A stretch of 35,968 nucleotides of DNA from contig JAMDAY010000001.1 in NCBI GenBank assembly GCA_023484515.1, positions 64,758 through 100,725 of the forward strand. The letters run 5' to 3'. The notes under the pieces are model-generated. The model had not been told where the DNA came from. It ran no database searches and was given only the letters and a program-made list of their open reading frames with translations. The stretch's first letter is position 1. Every line of letters begins with the position of its first letter. Below are positions 26,148 to 34,463 of this stretch, piece after piece. The DNA comes from Patescibacteria group bacterium (GTDB lineage Bacteria > Patescibacteriota > Doudnabacteria > UBA920). The position numbers and the translations under genes were made by a program.

Positions 26148-26318
26148 ATGAAGGAAGGGAAATGTATCACGTGCGGAAAAACCCTTAGTGGGTTAGAAAG
26201 GTACTTCGAACACTGTTCGGAGCATCTCATGCCGAAGACATTAGTCTTTCCGGCGAAAAAATCAACCCCTCCCATTGAGCGGAAGTCTGCTCGTGATTTC
26301 GACCAGTGTCGGGATTAG
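26148..26318 (+). CDS. Small Cys/His-rich protein, 56 aa
   Basis: GGGGGCGGAGGAGAC-ATG SD; MKEGKCITCGKTLSGLERYFEHCSEHLMPKTLVFPAKK. Confidence 0.5.
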   Translation: MKEGKCITCGKTLSGLERYFEHCSEHLMPKTLVFPAKKSTPPIERKSARDFDQCRD

Positions 26319-26519
26319 CATTTTTCTTCGCGGCGAGTTACCGCTTGCCGCATCGGTTGCCGAGGAGTCTCGTTATTTTGCAAAAGTCTTACCGGACCTA
26401 GCAATTATAACAAAGAGAGATTCCTCGGCTCTCTCAAAAATTTTATGTCAAAAATTATCCAATTATCATTCACGCGGTTATTATCCCCGTCGTCGGGGTA
26501 GTCTTTGAAATTGGCAAAA

Positions 26520-26582
26520 GGGGCAGGAGTTAAAAAGTTTTAAGCATATTTTTCCACCAGCTGCCCCAAAAGGGCAGTTTTT
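26520..26582 (+). promoter_or_regulatory. Antiterminator/terminator attenuator, leader B
   Basis: GGGGCAG/CTGCCCC exclusive with CTGCCC-CAAAA-GGGCAG-T5; shares AAAAGTTTNNANCATAT with leader A. Confidence 0.7.
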
Positions 26583-26590
26583 ATTTACCA

Positions 26591-26806
26591 ATGTTAAAGG
26601 AGAGTAAAAACGAAGTGGGTGTAGCAAGTGCTGTCAGTCAAAATGCGAAAGCGCAGACAGCAGGACAGAAACAAAAAACTGGGAAGCAGCTTGGCTGCGG
26701 ATTCCCAGGCGAGCCTATGCTGACTATGCTGGCAATAGCCTTTCATAGTCCGGATCAAGCAAAGGAAATTGTCAGACGCTATAACAATTGGCGTCCGTCG
26801 CGGTAG
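26591..26806 (+). CDS. Small ORF, 71 aa, after attenuator B (GTG at 26615 is an alternative start)
   Basis: Open frame; AAAGGAG lies just inside, upstream of the in-frame GTG. Confidence 0.4.
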   Translation: MLKESKNEVGVASAVSQNAKAQTAGQKQKTGKQLGCGFPGEPMLTMLAIAFHSPDQAKEIVRRYNNWRPSR

Positions 26807-26926
26807 GGTATACCCATTTTTTTCCCGGGGGCCCGCTGGATATTTTGATCTTACCGGATCAGTATCAAAGCAGTGGGTTCCCAGGGCCTTACTTAAATTA
26901 TTTTAGAGTTTACACATTTTTAAACA

Positions 26927-26967
26927 AAGAGACCCTTTGCGCAGCGCAAAGGGTCTCTTTGTTTAGA
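26927..26967. repeat. 20-bp-arm palindrome of the same architecture as 642-680
   Basis: AACAAAGAGACCCTTTGCGC-A-GCGCAAAGGGTCTCTTTGTT. Confidence 0.85.
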
Positions 26968-27012
26968 AGGTAATAAAAATACCACATACCCATTAAATTA
27001 AACCATTTTGGT

Positions 27013-27082
27013 CGGGCTGCTGGGAATCGAACCCAGACTACATCCACCCCATGGACGCGTACTACCACTATACTACAGCCCG
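27013..27082 (-). tRNA. tRNA-Pro(GGG)
   Basis: Minus strand CGGGCTG...CGTCC-ATGGGGT-GGATG...CTGGG-TTCGATT-CCCAG-CAGCCCG; no encoded CCA. Confidence 0.9.
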
Positions 27083-27179
27083 TTGGAAATTGCCCATGTA
27101 TTATAGCGAAAAACGAAAAAGCGCGCTAGAGGTTGCAGAATGACGGTTATTCAAGGTTTCCCGGATAGCCATAATCAAT

Positions 27180-27397
27180 AACCAAGAAATTAATGTATTA
27201 TCATACCCTGTAATAATCGCCTTGTCTTTACGTCTTTAAATTTATATTACCGTAAACTGGGGGATTTTCTTGCCGACACAAAAGTTATCCACAAAATAGA
27301 ACTGGACACGTTAAAAAAAATGGGTTACTATACCATCCCCAAGGAAACAGGTATTATTTTTGTAAAATTACGCAAAATTATAAATAAAGCCACTTAA
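27180..27397 (+). pseudogene. Possible 3' remnant of a membrane protein gene (RDD-like C-terminus?)
   Basis: LNLYYRKLGDFLADTKVIHKIELDTLKKMGYYTIPKETGIIFVKLRKIINKAT* with no start; INVLSYPVIIALSLRL in an adjacent frame just upstream. Confidence 0.35.
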
Positions 27398-27416
27398 CGG
27401 CTGGACAGGAGGCGGC

Positions 27417-27920
27417 ATGACCGAAGAAATCCAACAACAGTTCCTCTCGGCCTATGACAATTACCACGAAGCCATATATCGCCATTGTTTTTTCAGGGTG
27501 TACAGCAAAACGCGCGCCGAAGAATTGGTGCAGGAAACTTTCATGAGAGTTTGGCAATATTTGATGCAGGACAAAAAAGTGGAAAATATCAGGGCATTCT
27601 TATACCGCGTGGCCAATAACTTGATTATAGACGAATCGCGGAAAAAGAAAGAAGAAAGCTTGGAAGTGTTAATGGACAAGTCTCCGGCTTACGAACCTTC
27701 GCACGAAGGGCATAAGAGCATGGAGAAAAAAGTGCTTTACGGCGAAATTATTGACAACATGGAAGACCTGCCGCCGGACTATAAAGACATTTTGGTGCTA
27801 AGGTATGTGGACGACCTTGACCCCAAGGAGATTGCCGAAATTTTAGACACCAATGCCAATAACGTTTCGGTCAAGATAAACCGCGCCGTCAAGGCGTTAA
27901 AGATAAAGTTCCAAAATTGA
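27417..27920 (+). CDS. ECF-like RNA polymerase sigma-70 family factor
   Basis: AEELVQETFMRVWQYL...FLYRVANNLIIDESRKKK...LPPDYKDILVLRYVDDLDPKEIAEIL; SD GGAGG. Confidence 0.9.
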   Translation: MTEEIQQQFLSAYDNYHEAIYRHCFFRVYSKTRAEELVQETFMRVWQYLMQDKKVENIRAFLYRVANNLIIDESRKKKEESLEVLMDKSPAYEPSHEGHKSMEKKVLYGEIIDNMEDLPPDYKDILVLRYVDDLDPKEIAEILDTNANNVSVKINRAVKALKIKFQN

Positions 27921-27932
27921 TAAATTTGTACA

Positions 27933-27969
27933 AAACTGCCCAAGGCTGATTGCTTTGGGCAATTTTGTA
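27933..27969 (+). terminator. Rho-independent terminator after sigma factor gene
   Basis: CTGCCCAAGG...CTTTGGGCAATTTTG. Confidence 0.7.
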
Positions 27970-28006
27970 ATTTGGAAAAAAACGTAATTGCAGATATAAT
28001 TCAAGC

Positions 28007-28570
28007 ATGAAAAGGCAAATTATTTTAGCTTCAACTTCCCCGCGCCGCCGGGAGCTGCTTAAACATCTGGGAATAAAGTTTCAGGTTGCGGACAGCGGAT
28101 ACGAGGAAGTCCACCATAAACATTTCAAGCCGCAGGACTTGGTTAAATTTTTAGCCGAAGGCAAGGCACGGTCAACCGCCCGGCGGTATCCTAAAGCCGT
28201 TATTATAGCCGCAGATACCAGTGTTTATTTTAAAGGAAAAGCTTATGGCAAGCCAAAAAACCTGGCCCAGGCCAGGTCTATGCTCAAGGGTTTTAGCGGT
28301 AAGACGCACCAGGTTTATACGGGTTTATGCGTGCTGGACGCAAAAACCGGCAAAACAACCGTCCGTGCGGTTAAAACTTTGGTTACGTTCCGAAAGCTTA
28401 ATTCCAAGGGCCTAAAAACTTATTTAATGACCGGCGAGCCAATGGGCAAGGCCGGGGCTTACGCTATCCAAGGACTGGGCGCAGGTTTAATAGAAAAAGT
28501 CAGCGGCGATTACAATAACGTGGTCGGGCTGCCTTTAACATTGCTGGAAAAGATGCTGGGCGAAGTTTAA
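28007..28570 (+). CDS. maf: Maf family nucleotide pyrophosphatase
   Basis: ILASTSPRRRELLKHLGIKF...AADTSVYFKGKAYGKP...GKAGAYAIQGLGAGLIEKVSGDYNNVVGLPL. Confidence 0.95.
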   Translation: MKRQIILASTSPRRRELLKHLGIKFQVADSGYEEVHHKHFKPQDLVKFLAEGKARSTARRYPKAVIIAADTSVYFKGKAYGKPKNLAQARSMLKGFSGKTHQVYTGLCVLDAKTGKTTVRAVKTLVTFRKLNSKGLKTYLMTGEPMGKAGAYAIQGLGAGLIEKVSGDYNNVVGLPLTLLEKMLGEV

Positions 28571-28578
28571 AAATAATA

Positions 28579-28616
28579 AGTATATATTTAAATATGAATT
28601 TAAATATATACTTTTT
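28579..28616 (+). terminator. Terminator with 15-bp perfect AT-rich stem
   Basis: AGTATATATTTAAAT-ATGA-ATTTAAATATATACT-TTTT. Confidence 0.75.
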
Positions 28617-28737
28617 GCGTCGCTGGTTCGGCGCCATTGGGTCCGGCATATTAAGTTGGACAATCTTTCCCATCAGCCAGGCAGATTCCGTCCAACCTAT
28701 CTTGCAAAGATAACAAAGCTAAATAGTTTACCGTCAA

Positions 28738-28769
28738 AAAAGCTCCGCTGTTGGGGAAGGCGGAGCTTT
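28738..28769 (-). terminator. Terminator of yggT
   Basis: Minus strand AAGCTCCGCC...GCGGAGCTTTTTT. Confidence 0.8.
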
Positions 28770-28782
28770 AAATTAAGGTAAC

Positions 28783-29190
28783 TTACGAAACCGGGCGCGG
28801 CGAAACCAAATCTATAATCCATTCTATGATAAAGGCGACAATCGCGTAAATTATCATGGCAATAATAGTGGACCATTCCAAAACCGAGCCGCTGGTTACG
28901 CTGTTGCTGCTTACGGCAGGGAAAATACCCTGGAAAGGCGCGACCAACGGAGCTGAAACATTGTATATAAACTTTACAAAGGCATTATAAGGGTCGGCTG
29001 CCAAAAGGTGGAGGACAAGCCTTAGGATTAAAATTACCTCCAAAATGAACAGCAAGATGCTGACAACCTGATGCCCGGCATTGGGGTAGTAATAACGTTT
29101 TTCTATAACCCCGTCGTGAGTCCTGTAACCTCTCGCGGGGCGCCGCGGCGTTTCTCTCCTTGGCCTTTCGGGATAGATGTCGGTAACCAT
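28783..29190 (-). CDS. YggT family membrane protein
   Basis: ILRLVLHLLAADPYNAFVKFIYNVSAPLVAPFQGIFP. Confidence 0.88.
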   Translation of the reverse strand: MVTDIYPERPRRETPRRPARGYRTHDGVIEKRYYYPNAGHQVVSILLFILEVILILRLVLHLLAADPYNAFVKFIYNVSAPLVAPFQGIFPAVSSNSVTSGSVLEWSTIIAMIIYAIVAFIIEWIIDLVSPRPVS

Positions 29191-29345
29191 AAAAGCTTTT
29201 AAATTAAATAAAAACCGCAGGGCATGGGGATGGGGGAACCCCATACCCTTAAGGCTTTTTATGTGACGGCAATTTGGGTAATTAATTACTATTAGAAAAA
29301 TCTGCTATAATAACTGCAGATATATAACCGTAGTTCCTGGGTTTT

Positions 29346-29873
29346 ATGATCTTAAAAGGGCAAAAAGTTACTTTGCGGCCTATCCGGCTCTCCGACGCCG
29401 GCCGGTTTGTTAAATGGTTGAATAATCCGGAAATTCACAAATTTTTACAAACACGCAGGCATTTGACCTTGGGTTTTGAAAGAAAATGGATTAAAGATTC
29501 TTTAAAAAAAGGGAGTTCAAGGATTGGCTTGGCCATTGAAACCAAGGACGGCGTGCATATTGGGAGCGTCAGTTTGGAAAGCATAAATAACGACCACCGC
29601 CGCGCTACTTTCGGCATTTTTATAGGTGAAAAGAAATATTGGAACCAAGGATTAGGCAGCGAGGCTGCCAGGCTGGTAATTGATTACGGTTTTAAAAAAT
29701 TGAAGCTGTACCGCATTGAGCTGGGCGTTCTTGAATACAATCCCCGCGCAAAAAGAGTATACAAAAGGCTTGGGTTCAGGAAAGAAGGGGTTAAGCGCGA
29801 CCATATTTTTTTCCAAGGAAAGTATTACGACGAAATTCATATGGGCCTACTGCGGCACGAATGGAAAAATTGA
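29346..29873 (+). CDS. GNAT family N-acetyltransferase (RimJ/RimL-like)
   Basis: VTLRPIRLSDAGRFVKWLNNPE...IGEKKYWNQGLGSEAARLVIDYGFKKLKLYRIELGVLEYNPRAKRVYKRLGF. Confidence 0.93.
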   Translation: MILKGQKVTLRPIRLSDAGRFVKWLNNPEIHKFLQTRRHLTLGFERKWIKDSLKKGSSRIGLAIETKDGVHIGSVSLESINNDHRRATFGIFIGEKKYWNQGLGSEAARLVIDYGFKKLKLYRIELGVLEYNPRAKRVYKRLGFRKEGVKRDHIFFQGKYYDEIHMGLLRHEWKN

Positions 29874-29890
29874 AAAATTATGGCTACTTT

Positions 29891-29928
29891 GACAGTTCTT
29901 GCATGCTATATAGCATGCAAGAACTGTC
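29891..29928. repeat. ATGC-N6-GCAT hairpin, copy 2; 38-bp perfect palindrome in purH leader
   Basis: GACAGTTCTTGCATGCTATATAGCATGCAAGAACTGTC. Confidence 0.9.
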
Positions 29929-29960
29929 GGAAATACAAAATTTGAGAAAATTAACAACCG

Positions 29961-30000
29961 GTAAAATACTCTCATGCCACAGAGCATTGAAGTATTTTAC
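29961..30000. repeat. ATGC-N6-GCAT hairpin, copy 3, in purH leader
   Basis: GTAAAATACT-CTC-ATGC-CACAGA-GCAT-TGA-AGTATTTTAC. Confidence 0.75.
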
Positions 30001-30013
30001 TTTAAGGAAAAAC

Positions 30014-31696
30014 ATGAAGACGGCTTTGATTTCGGTGTTCAATAAGGAAGGAATTGCGGAATTCGCAAAGCAGCTTAAAGACTTAGGTTTTAACATTTTG
30101 GCGAGCGGGGGTACGGCTAAGGAATTATCATCAGCAGGAATAGAAGTAACGGACGCGGCGTCGCTGGTTGGCGGCGGGGCAATTTTGGGGCACCGGGTAG
30201 TCACACTGTCGCGCGAAATCCATGCCGGGCTTTTGGCGCGGGATATTAAGGAAGACCGTGAGGAGTTGGAACGGCTAAAGATTCCGTGGATAGATTTGGT
30301 TTGCGTGGATTTGTATCCGCTGGAATTGGAAATTGAAAATTGGAAATTGGAAATTGGAGGTTACGACCATAGCGATAAAGCCAAAGATGCGGTCATTGAA
30401 AAAACCGACATTGGCGGGCCGACCATGATCCGCAGCGCGGCCAAGGGCCGTCGGATAGTGGTTTGTGATCCGAGCGACCGGATGCCGGTAATTGAATGGC
30501 TTAAAAACGGCGAGCCGGACCGCGAGAATTTCATTAGCAGGCTGGTTGCCAAGTCCGAAGCCGTGGTAGCGGATTACTGCCTGTATTCCGCGCGATTCCA
30601 TGGAGAGGGGGAATGGGAAGGTGTGGTCGGGAAGAAAATTTATACCTGCAAATACGGGGAGAACGGCTATCAGACACCGGCGGGGCTGTATCAAGCCTCG
30701 GGCAGCGACGAATTGGCTTTGCCGAAATTTACGGTCGTAGCCGGCACCACGCCGAGCTATAACAACTGGTGCGACGTGGACAGGCTGCTGCAAACCATAA
30801 CGCATATTGCGGCGGGGTTTGACGCAAATAAAGGCAACCTCTCTGTCGCTGAAGCGACATCTCCCCTCAAAAGGGGAGAAGGCTCCGTACCTGCTCCAAT
30901 GGTCGCGGTTGGCGGCAAACATGGCAACCCTTGCGGCGCTGCGGTCGGGGATAATCCGTCCGAAGTCTTAAAGAAAATGCTGGAAGGGGATTTGCGCGCC
31001 ATTTTTGGCGGCCTGGTCATGACTAATTTTCCCATTGACGAATTGCTGGCGGAAATTCTGCTGTCGCACAAAATGGAAACGGGCAGGAGGCTGCTTGACG
31101 GCATTATTGCCCCTTCTTTTACCGAAGGAGCCATAGAAACCCTAAAAAGAAAAGGCGACAAGTGCCGGTTTATTGTAAATCCGGCTTTGGAAAAGCTTAA
31201 CAAGAATAGCTTGGACAGCCATACCCGCATCCGTTACGTGCGCGGCGGGTTTTTGGCGCAGCCGAATTATTTGTTTACCCTGAATTTTTCCGCGCCGGAA
31301 ATGGCTAAAAGCGGAAAAATTACGGATAAACAAGAAATGGATATGCTTCTGGCTTGGGCGGTCGGCTCGACGTCGAACAGCAATACTGTCACCATCGTAA
31401 AAGACCAGATGCTCATTGGTAACGGCGTAGGGCAGCAGGATAGGGTCGGCGGCTGCGAACTCGCCATTAAGCGCGCTAAGGATGCGGGGCATAGCGTGCA
31501 AGGCGCTGCCGCTTACAGCGACAGCTTCTTTCCGTTCACGGACGGCCCGGAAGTCCTGGCTAAAGCGGGAATTAAATCTATCCTGGCCACCTCCGGCTCG
31601 GTCCGCGACAAAGACGTCAAGGAATTCTGCCAAAAGTCCGGCGTGGCTTTATACCTGGTTCCCGACTCCCAGGCCAGGGGATTCTTTGGGCACTAA
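30014..31696 (+). CDS. purH: Bifunctional AICAR transformylase/IMP cyclohydrolase
   Basis: MKTALISVFNKEGIAEFAKQL...NILASGGTAKEL...GGKHGNPCGAA...GSVRDKDV...SQARGFFGH. Confidence 0.95.
   Translation: MKTALISVFNKEGIAEFAKQLKDLGFNILASGGTAKELSSAGIEVTDAASLVGGGAILGHRVVTLSREIHAGLLARDIKEDREELERLKIPWIDLVCVDLYPLELEIENWKLEIGGYDHSDKAKDAVIEKTDIGGPTMIRSAAKGRRIVVCDPSDRMPVIEWLKNGEPDRENFISRLVAKSEAVVADYCLYSARFHGEGEWEGVVGKKIYTCKYGENGYQTPAGLYQASGSDELALPKFTVVAGTTPSYNNWCDVDRLLQTITHIAAGFDANKGNLSVAEATSPLKRGEGSVPAPMVAVGGKHGNPCGAAVGDNPSEVLKKMLEGDLRAIFGGLVMTNFPIDELLAEILLSHKMETGRRLLDGIIAPSFTEGAIETLKRKGDKCRFIVNPALEKLNKNSLDSHTRIRYVRGGFLAQPNYLFTLNFSAPEMAKSGKITDKQEMDMLLAWAVGSTSNSNTVTIVKDQMLIGNGVGQQDRVGGCELAIKRAKDAGHSVQGAAAYSDSFFPFTDGPEVLAKAGIKSILATSGSVRDKDVKEFCQKSGVALYLVPDSQARGFFGH
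30834..30890. repeat. AACCYCTC...GAGAGGTTGC repeat, reverse-orientation half copy, in frame in purH
   Basis: GCAACCTCTCTGTCGCTGAAGCGACATCTCCCCTCAAAAGGGGAGAAGGCTCCG aligns with the reverse complement of the leuS copy right half. Confidence 0.85.
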
Positions 31697-31704
31697 AGGA
31701 GGAT

Positions 31705-31824
31705 ATGTGGGTTCTGAATAAAAAAATAGCAAAGACTGTTTTTTTCTGGGTGGAACCATGGATTGTTTTTGTGGTAGCGCTAGTTTTGCAACAAATTTTT
31801 GGAATCAATCCGTTAATTATTTAA
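31705..31824 (+). CDS. Small single-TM protein, 39 aa
   Basis: AAAGGAGGAT-ATG SD; MWVLNKKIAKTVFFWVEPWIVFVVALVLQQIFGINPLII. Confidence 0.55.
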   Translation: MWVLNKKIAKTVFFWVEPWIVFVVALVLQQIFGINPLII

Positions 31825-31998
31825 TTTATTGTGTTTTGTCGCCATGATTTTTTAGGTTTATATTGGTAATTTCCATTTAGGTATAAAAAATCGGCATTAA
31901 CGGCAAAACTAAACGGGAAATAATAATAAACCATCCATAATTACCATATTATAATTTTTATGCTAAACTTAAAATATCATTAAAATCCTAGAAACTTT

Positions 31999-32184
31999 AT
32001 GGCCCATTATGTTTGTACTGGTGGGTGCAATTCAGTTTCTGACCAGCCAGGTACTTGCCCGACGCAGGAATGCATGAAGTACCATTTGCCCCTGACCATA
32101 TGCCATTGCTATGACAGCAGCCATCGTGAGGCTTATGAACACCCAAATTACACTGGGGCGGAAGAGCTGACTCACGCGGAGTGA
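31999..32184 (+). CDS. Small Cys/His-rich protein, 61 aa
   Basis: MAHYVCTGGCNSVSDQPGTCPTQECMKYHLPLTICHCYDSSHREAYEH. Confidence 0.65.
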   Translation: MAHYVCTGGCNSVSDQPGTCPTQECMKYHLPLTICHCYDSSHREAYEHPNYTGAEELTHAE

Positions 32185-32218
32185 GAAAAACGCATCTGTT
32201 TAATTAAATTTAGGATAT

Positions 32219-33274
32219 ATGAAAAAAAGCTACAAAATATTTGCGGCGGCGTTGTTGCTTGCATTTTTAATTTTAATAATTTACGTTACCAATAGAAAAT
32301 CGGCAAACTTGGCAGTGCAGAACAGTCCGGATTCCGTCCCAAAAGTTTTATCCGAACAATCTCCGGAAGGCCAGACGGATTCGGCCGCGACCTTAAACGG
32401 CAGCCTGGTTTCCTCCGGCGAAGCGCAAAAAAGGCCCATAGCCGTAATGGTGGAAAACCATCCCGACGCCAGGCCGCAATCCGGCCTGGCCGAAGCGGAC
32501 ATGGTTTACGAAACTTTGGCCGAAGGCGGCATAACCCGGTTTATGGCAGTCTACCAGACCGAATCGGCATCCAATATCGGCCCGGTCAGGTCTGCCCGCA
32601 CTTATTTTGCGGAGATTGCCGACGAATTCGGCGCAATCTATGCTCATGTGGGAGGCAACAGCGACGCTTTGGCCAACATTAAGTCCGGCGTTTATAAAAA
32701 TATCGCCGACGCCGACCAGTTTTTTAACGATGATTTTTTCCGTCGAATCAGCGCCAGGCCCATGCCCCACAATGTTTATACGTCAACTTCCGAGTTGCGG
32801 GAGCTGGCCAGCGCCCATGGCTTTGCAGATGCCGCCAATTATCAATCTTGGCTTTTTAAAGATGATGCGCCATCGGCTAATCCGGCGGAAAAAATTAACA
32901 TAGACTTTTCCCTGCCCAGTTTTGCGGTGCAATGGCGGTATAATCCGGCAGGCAACAATTACGCCAGGACAATGGCCGGCCAGTTGCACAAAGATAAAGA
33001 TACGGGCAAGCAGATTACGGCAAAGAATATTATCGTGCAATATGTGGAAACTTTTCCGGTAAAATCGGACACGCCTTTGGCTATTGGCATGACTTTAACG
33101 GGCAGCGGCAAGTCGGTGGTTTTTGAAGACGGGAAAGCAATAGAAGGTGCATGGAAGAAAGACAATAGCGGCCGCACGCGTTATTATAGCCAAGACGGGG
33201 CGGAAATCCGGTTCAACCGCGGCCAGACCTGGGTGGAGTTGGTGCCCAGTGACAGGAGCGTAAGCTGGAAATAG
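32219..33274 (+). CDS. DUF3048 (YerB-like) protein
   Basis: N-terminal TM; RPIAVMVENHPDARPQSGLAEADMVYETLAEGGITRFMAVYQ...IGPVRSAR. Confidence 0.9.
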   Translation: MKKSYKIFAAALLLAFLILIIYVTNRKSANLAVQNSPDSVPKVLSEQSPEGQTDSAATLNGSLVSSGEAQKRPIAVMVENHPDARPQSGLAEADMVYETLAEGGITRFMAVYQTESASNIGPVRSARTYFAEIADEFGAIYAHVGGNSDALANIKSGVYKNIADADQFFNDDFFRRISARPMPHNVYTSTSELRELASAHGFADAANYQSWLFKDDAPSANPAEKINIDFSLPSFAVQWRYNPAGNNYARTMAGQLHKDKDTGKQITAKNIIVQYVETFPVKSDTPLAIGMTLTGSGKSVVFEDGKAIEGAWKKDNSGRTRYYSQDGAEIRFNRGQTWVELVPSDRSVSWK

Positions 33275-33371
33275 ATAAACCGATCCGGATCTGCGGATAC
33301 TTGCGGATGCCCGGGTCCGCAGTTATCCGTAAATCCGGATGACATCCGCATATCCGGACCGGCAACAGATT

Positions 33372-33623
33372 ATGGAATCATTCAAGCAAAAAGTTTACCG
33401 GGTGGTCAGGCAAATTCCCAAAGGCAAGCTGCTCACCTACGGGCAGGTGGCTTTTTTAGCCGGCAGTCCCAATGCCTGCCGCGCCGTGGGCAACATCCTC
33501 AGCAAAAATTTTGACCCAAGCATTCCCTGCCACCGCGTGGTGCGCGCCGACGGCAAGCTCGGCGGTTACAACCGCGGCAGGCGGAAAAAGTGCGAAATTT
33601 TGCGGAGCGAAGGCGCAATATAA
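33372..33623 (+). CDS. MGMT-like DNA alkyltransferase (PCHRVV active site)
   Basis: VRQIPKGKLLTYGQVAFLAG...RAVGNILSKNFDPSIPCHRVVRADGKLGGYNRG. Confidence 0.92.
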   Translation: MESFKQKVYRVVRQIPKGKLLTYGQVAFLAGSPNACRAVGNILSKNFDPSIPCHRVVRADGKLGGYNRGRRKKCEILRSEGAI

Positions 33624-33632
33624 CAATTTGAA

Positions 33633-33667
33633 AGAAAAACCGTCTTTTATGGCGGCGGTTTTTTTTA
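33633..33667 (+). terminator. Terminator after MGMT-like gene
   Basis: AAAAACCG...CGGTTTTTTTT. Confidence 0.65.
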
Positions 33668-33671
33668 AACG

Positions 33672-34061
33672 ATGCTTATGAAAGCTTTAAATATCTTTGA
33701 AGTCGCAAAAAATAACAAGGCTTTCCGCCGCATATTAATGAGCGGCAACAACAGCCAGTTTGGCGTAATGAGCTTAAAGCCGGACGAGGAAATAGAGCAG
33801 GGAATTTTTAACGTGGATAAAATTTTTATAGTGGCCAGGGGGCAGGGTAGGGTTAAAATTGGCAAAGAAGAAGCAAGTTTGGAGGAAGGCAGCGTGGTTT
33901 TAATAAAATCGGGGAAAAAACACAACTTGTATAACGAGGCCAAAGAAGGGGATTTGAAGTTGATTGTTATTTATGCCCCTGCGGTATACCCCGATGAGCC
34001 TACCCATTCAAAAAGGGATCGTGCAATTGTAGATCCCTTTTCCACGCATGGGGGAGTGTAG
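33672..34061 (+). CDS. Cupin domain protein
   Basis: LKPDEEIEQGIFNVDKIFIVARGQGRVKIGKEEASLEEGSVVLIKSGKKHNLYNEA. Confidence 0.85.
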   Translation: MLMKALNIFEVAKNNKAFRRILMSGNNSQFGVMSLKPDEEIEQGIFNVDKIFIVARGQGRVKIGKEEASLEEGSVVLIKSGKKHNLYNEAKEGDLKLIVIYAPAVYPDEPTHSKRDRAIVDPFSTHGGV

Positions 34062-34102
34062 TTCTTTGCGGGAAAATGGCGAATTACCAGATTTATGCAT
34101 TC

Positions 34103-34131
34103 AAAATAAAACCCCGGCCTGGCGGCCGGGG
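34103..34131 (-). terminator. Terminator of rpmB
   Basis: Minus strand CCCCGGCC-GCCA-GGCCGGGG-TTTTATTTT. Confidence 0.85.
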
Positions 34132-34153
34132 CAGTTTGCTGTCTGCAAAAAAA

Positions 34154-34327
34154 TTACTTCGTTTTTGACTTGCTTTTAATGCAGCGGGTGCAGGCCTTGA
34201 CCCTTTTGCCGTTAAACACGGAATATTGCAAGTTCGGCTTAAGCCTTACAATGGAGGCTCGCATGCTGTGGGATCGTTTAATGGTGCGGGAATAAGTCTT
34301 GCCGCAAATGGCGCATTGTCGGGGCAT
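34154..34327 (-). CDS. rpmB: 50S ribosomal protein bL28 (57 aa, absent from the ORF track)
   Basis: MPRQCAICGKTYSRTIKRSHSMRASIVRLKPNLQYSVFNGKRVKACTRCIKSKSKTK. Confidence 0.88.
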   Translation of the reverse strand: MPRQCAICGKTYSRTIKRSHSMRASIVRLKPNLQYSVFNGKRVKACTRCIKSKSKTK

Positions 34328-34463
34328 AGGATAAATATATGATTTAAGATTTATGACTTAAGATTTAAAAATCCAAACCTTTGTTGATTTTATCATAGTT
34401 TGATATAATAGGCAAGAGGCCGGAAAATTTTGAATTTTCAATTTTTAATCTTTTAATATTTGC

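Noticed and set aside
26069-26150. Possible RNase P RNA because of GAGGAAAGTAGGCC resembling the GAGGAAAGUCC core
   Set aside because: No convincing downstream conserved ACAGAA/P4 partner or overall rnpB layout; needs cmsearch
30275-30922. 215-aa antisense ORF within purH
   Set aside because: Shadow ORF; purH frame has clear family motifs
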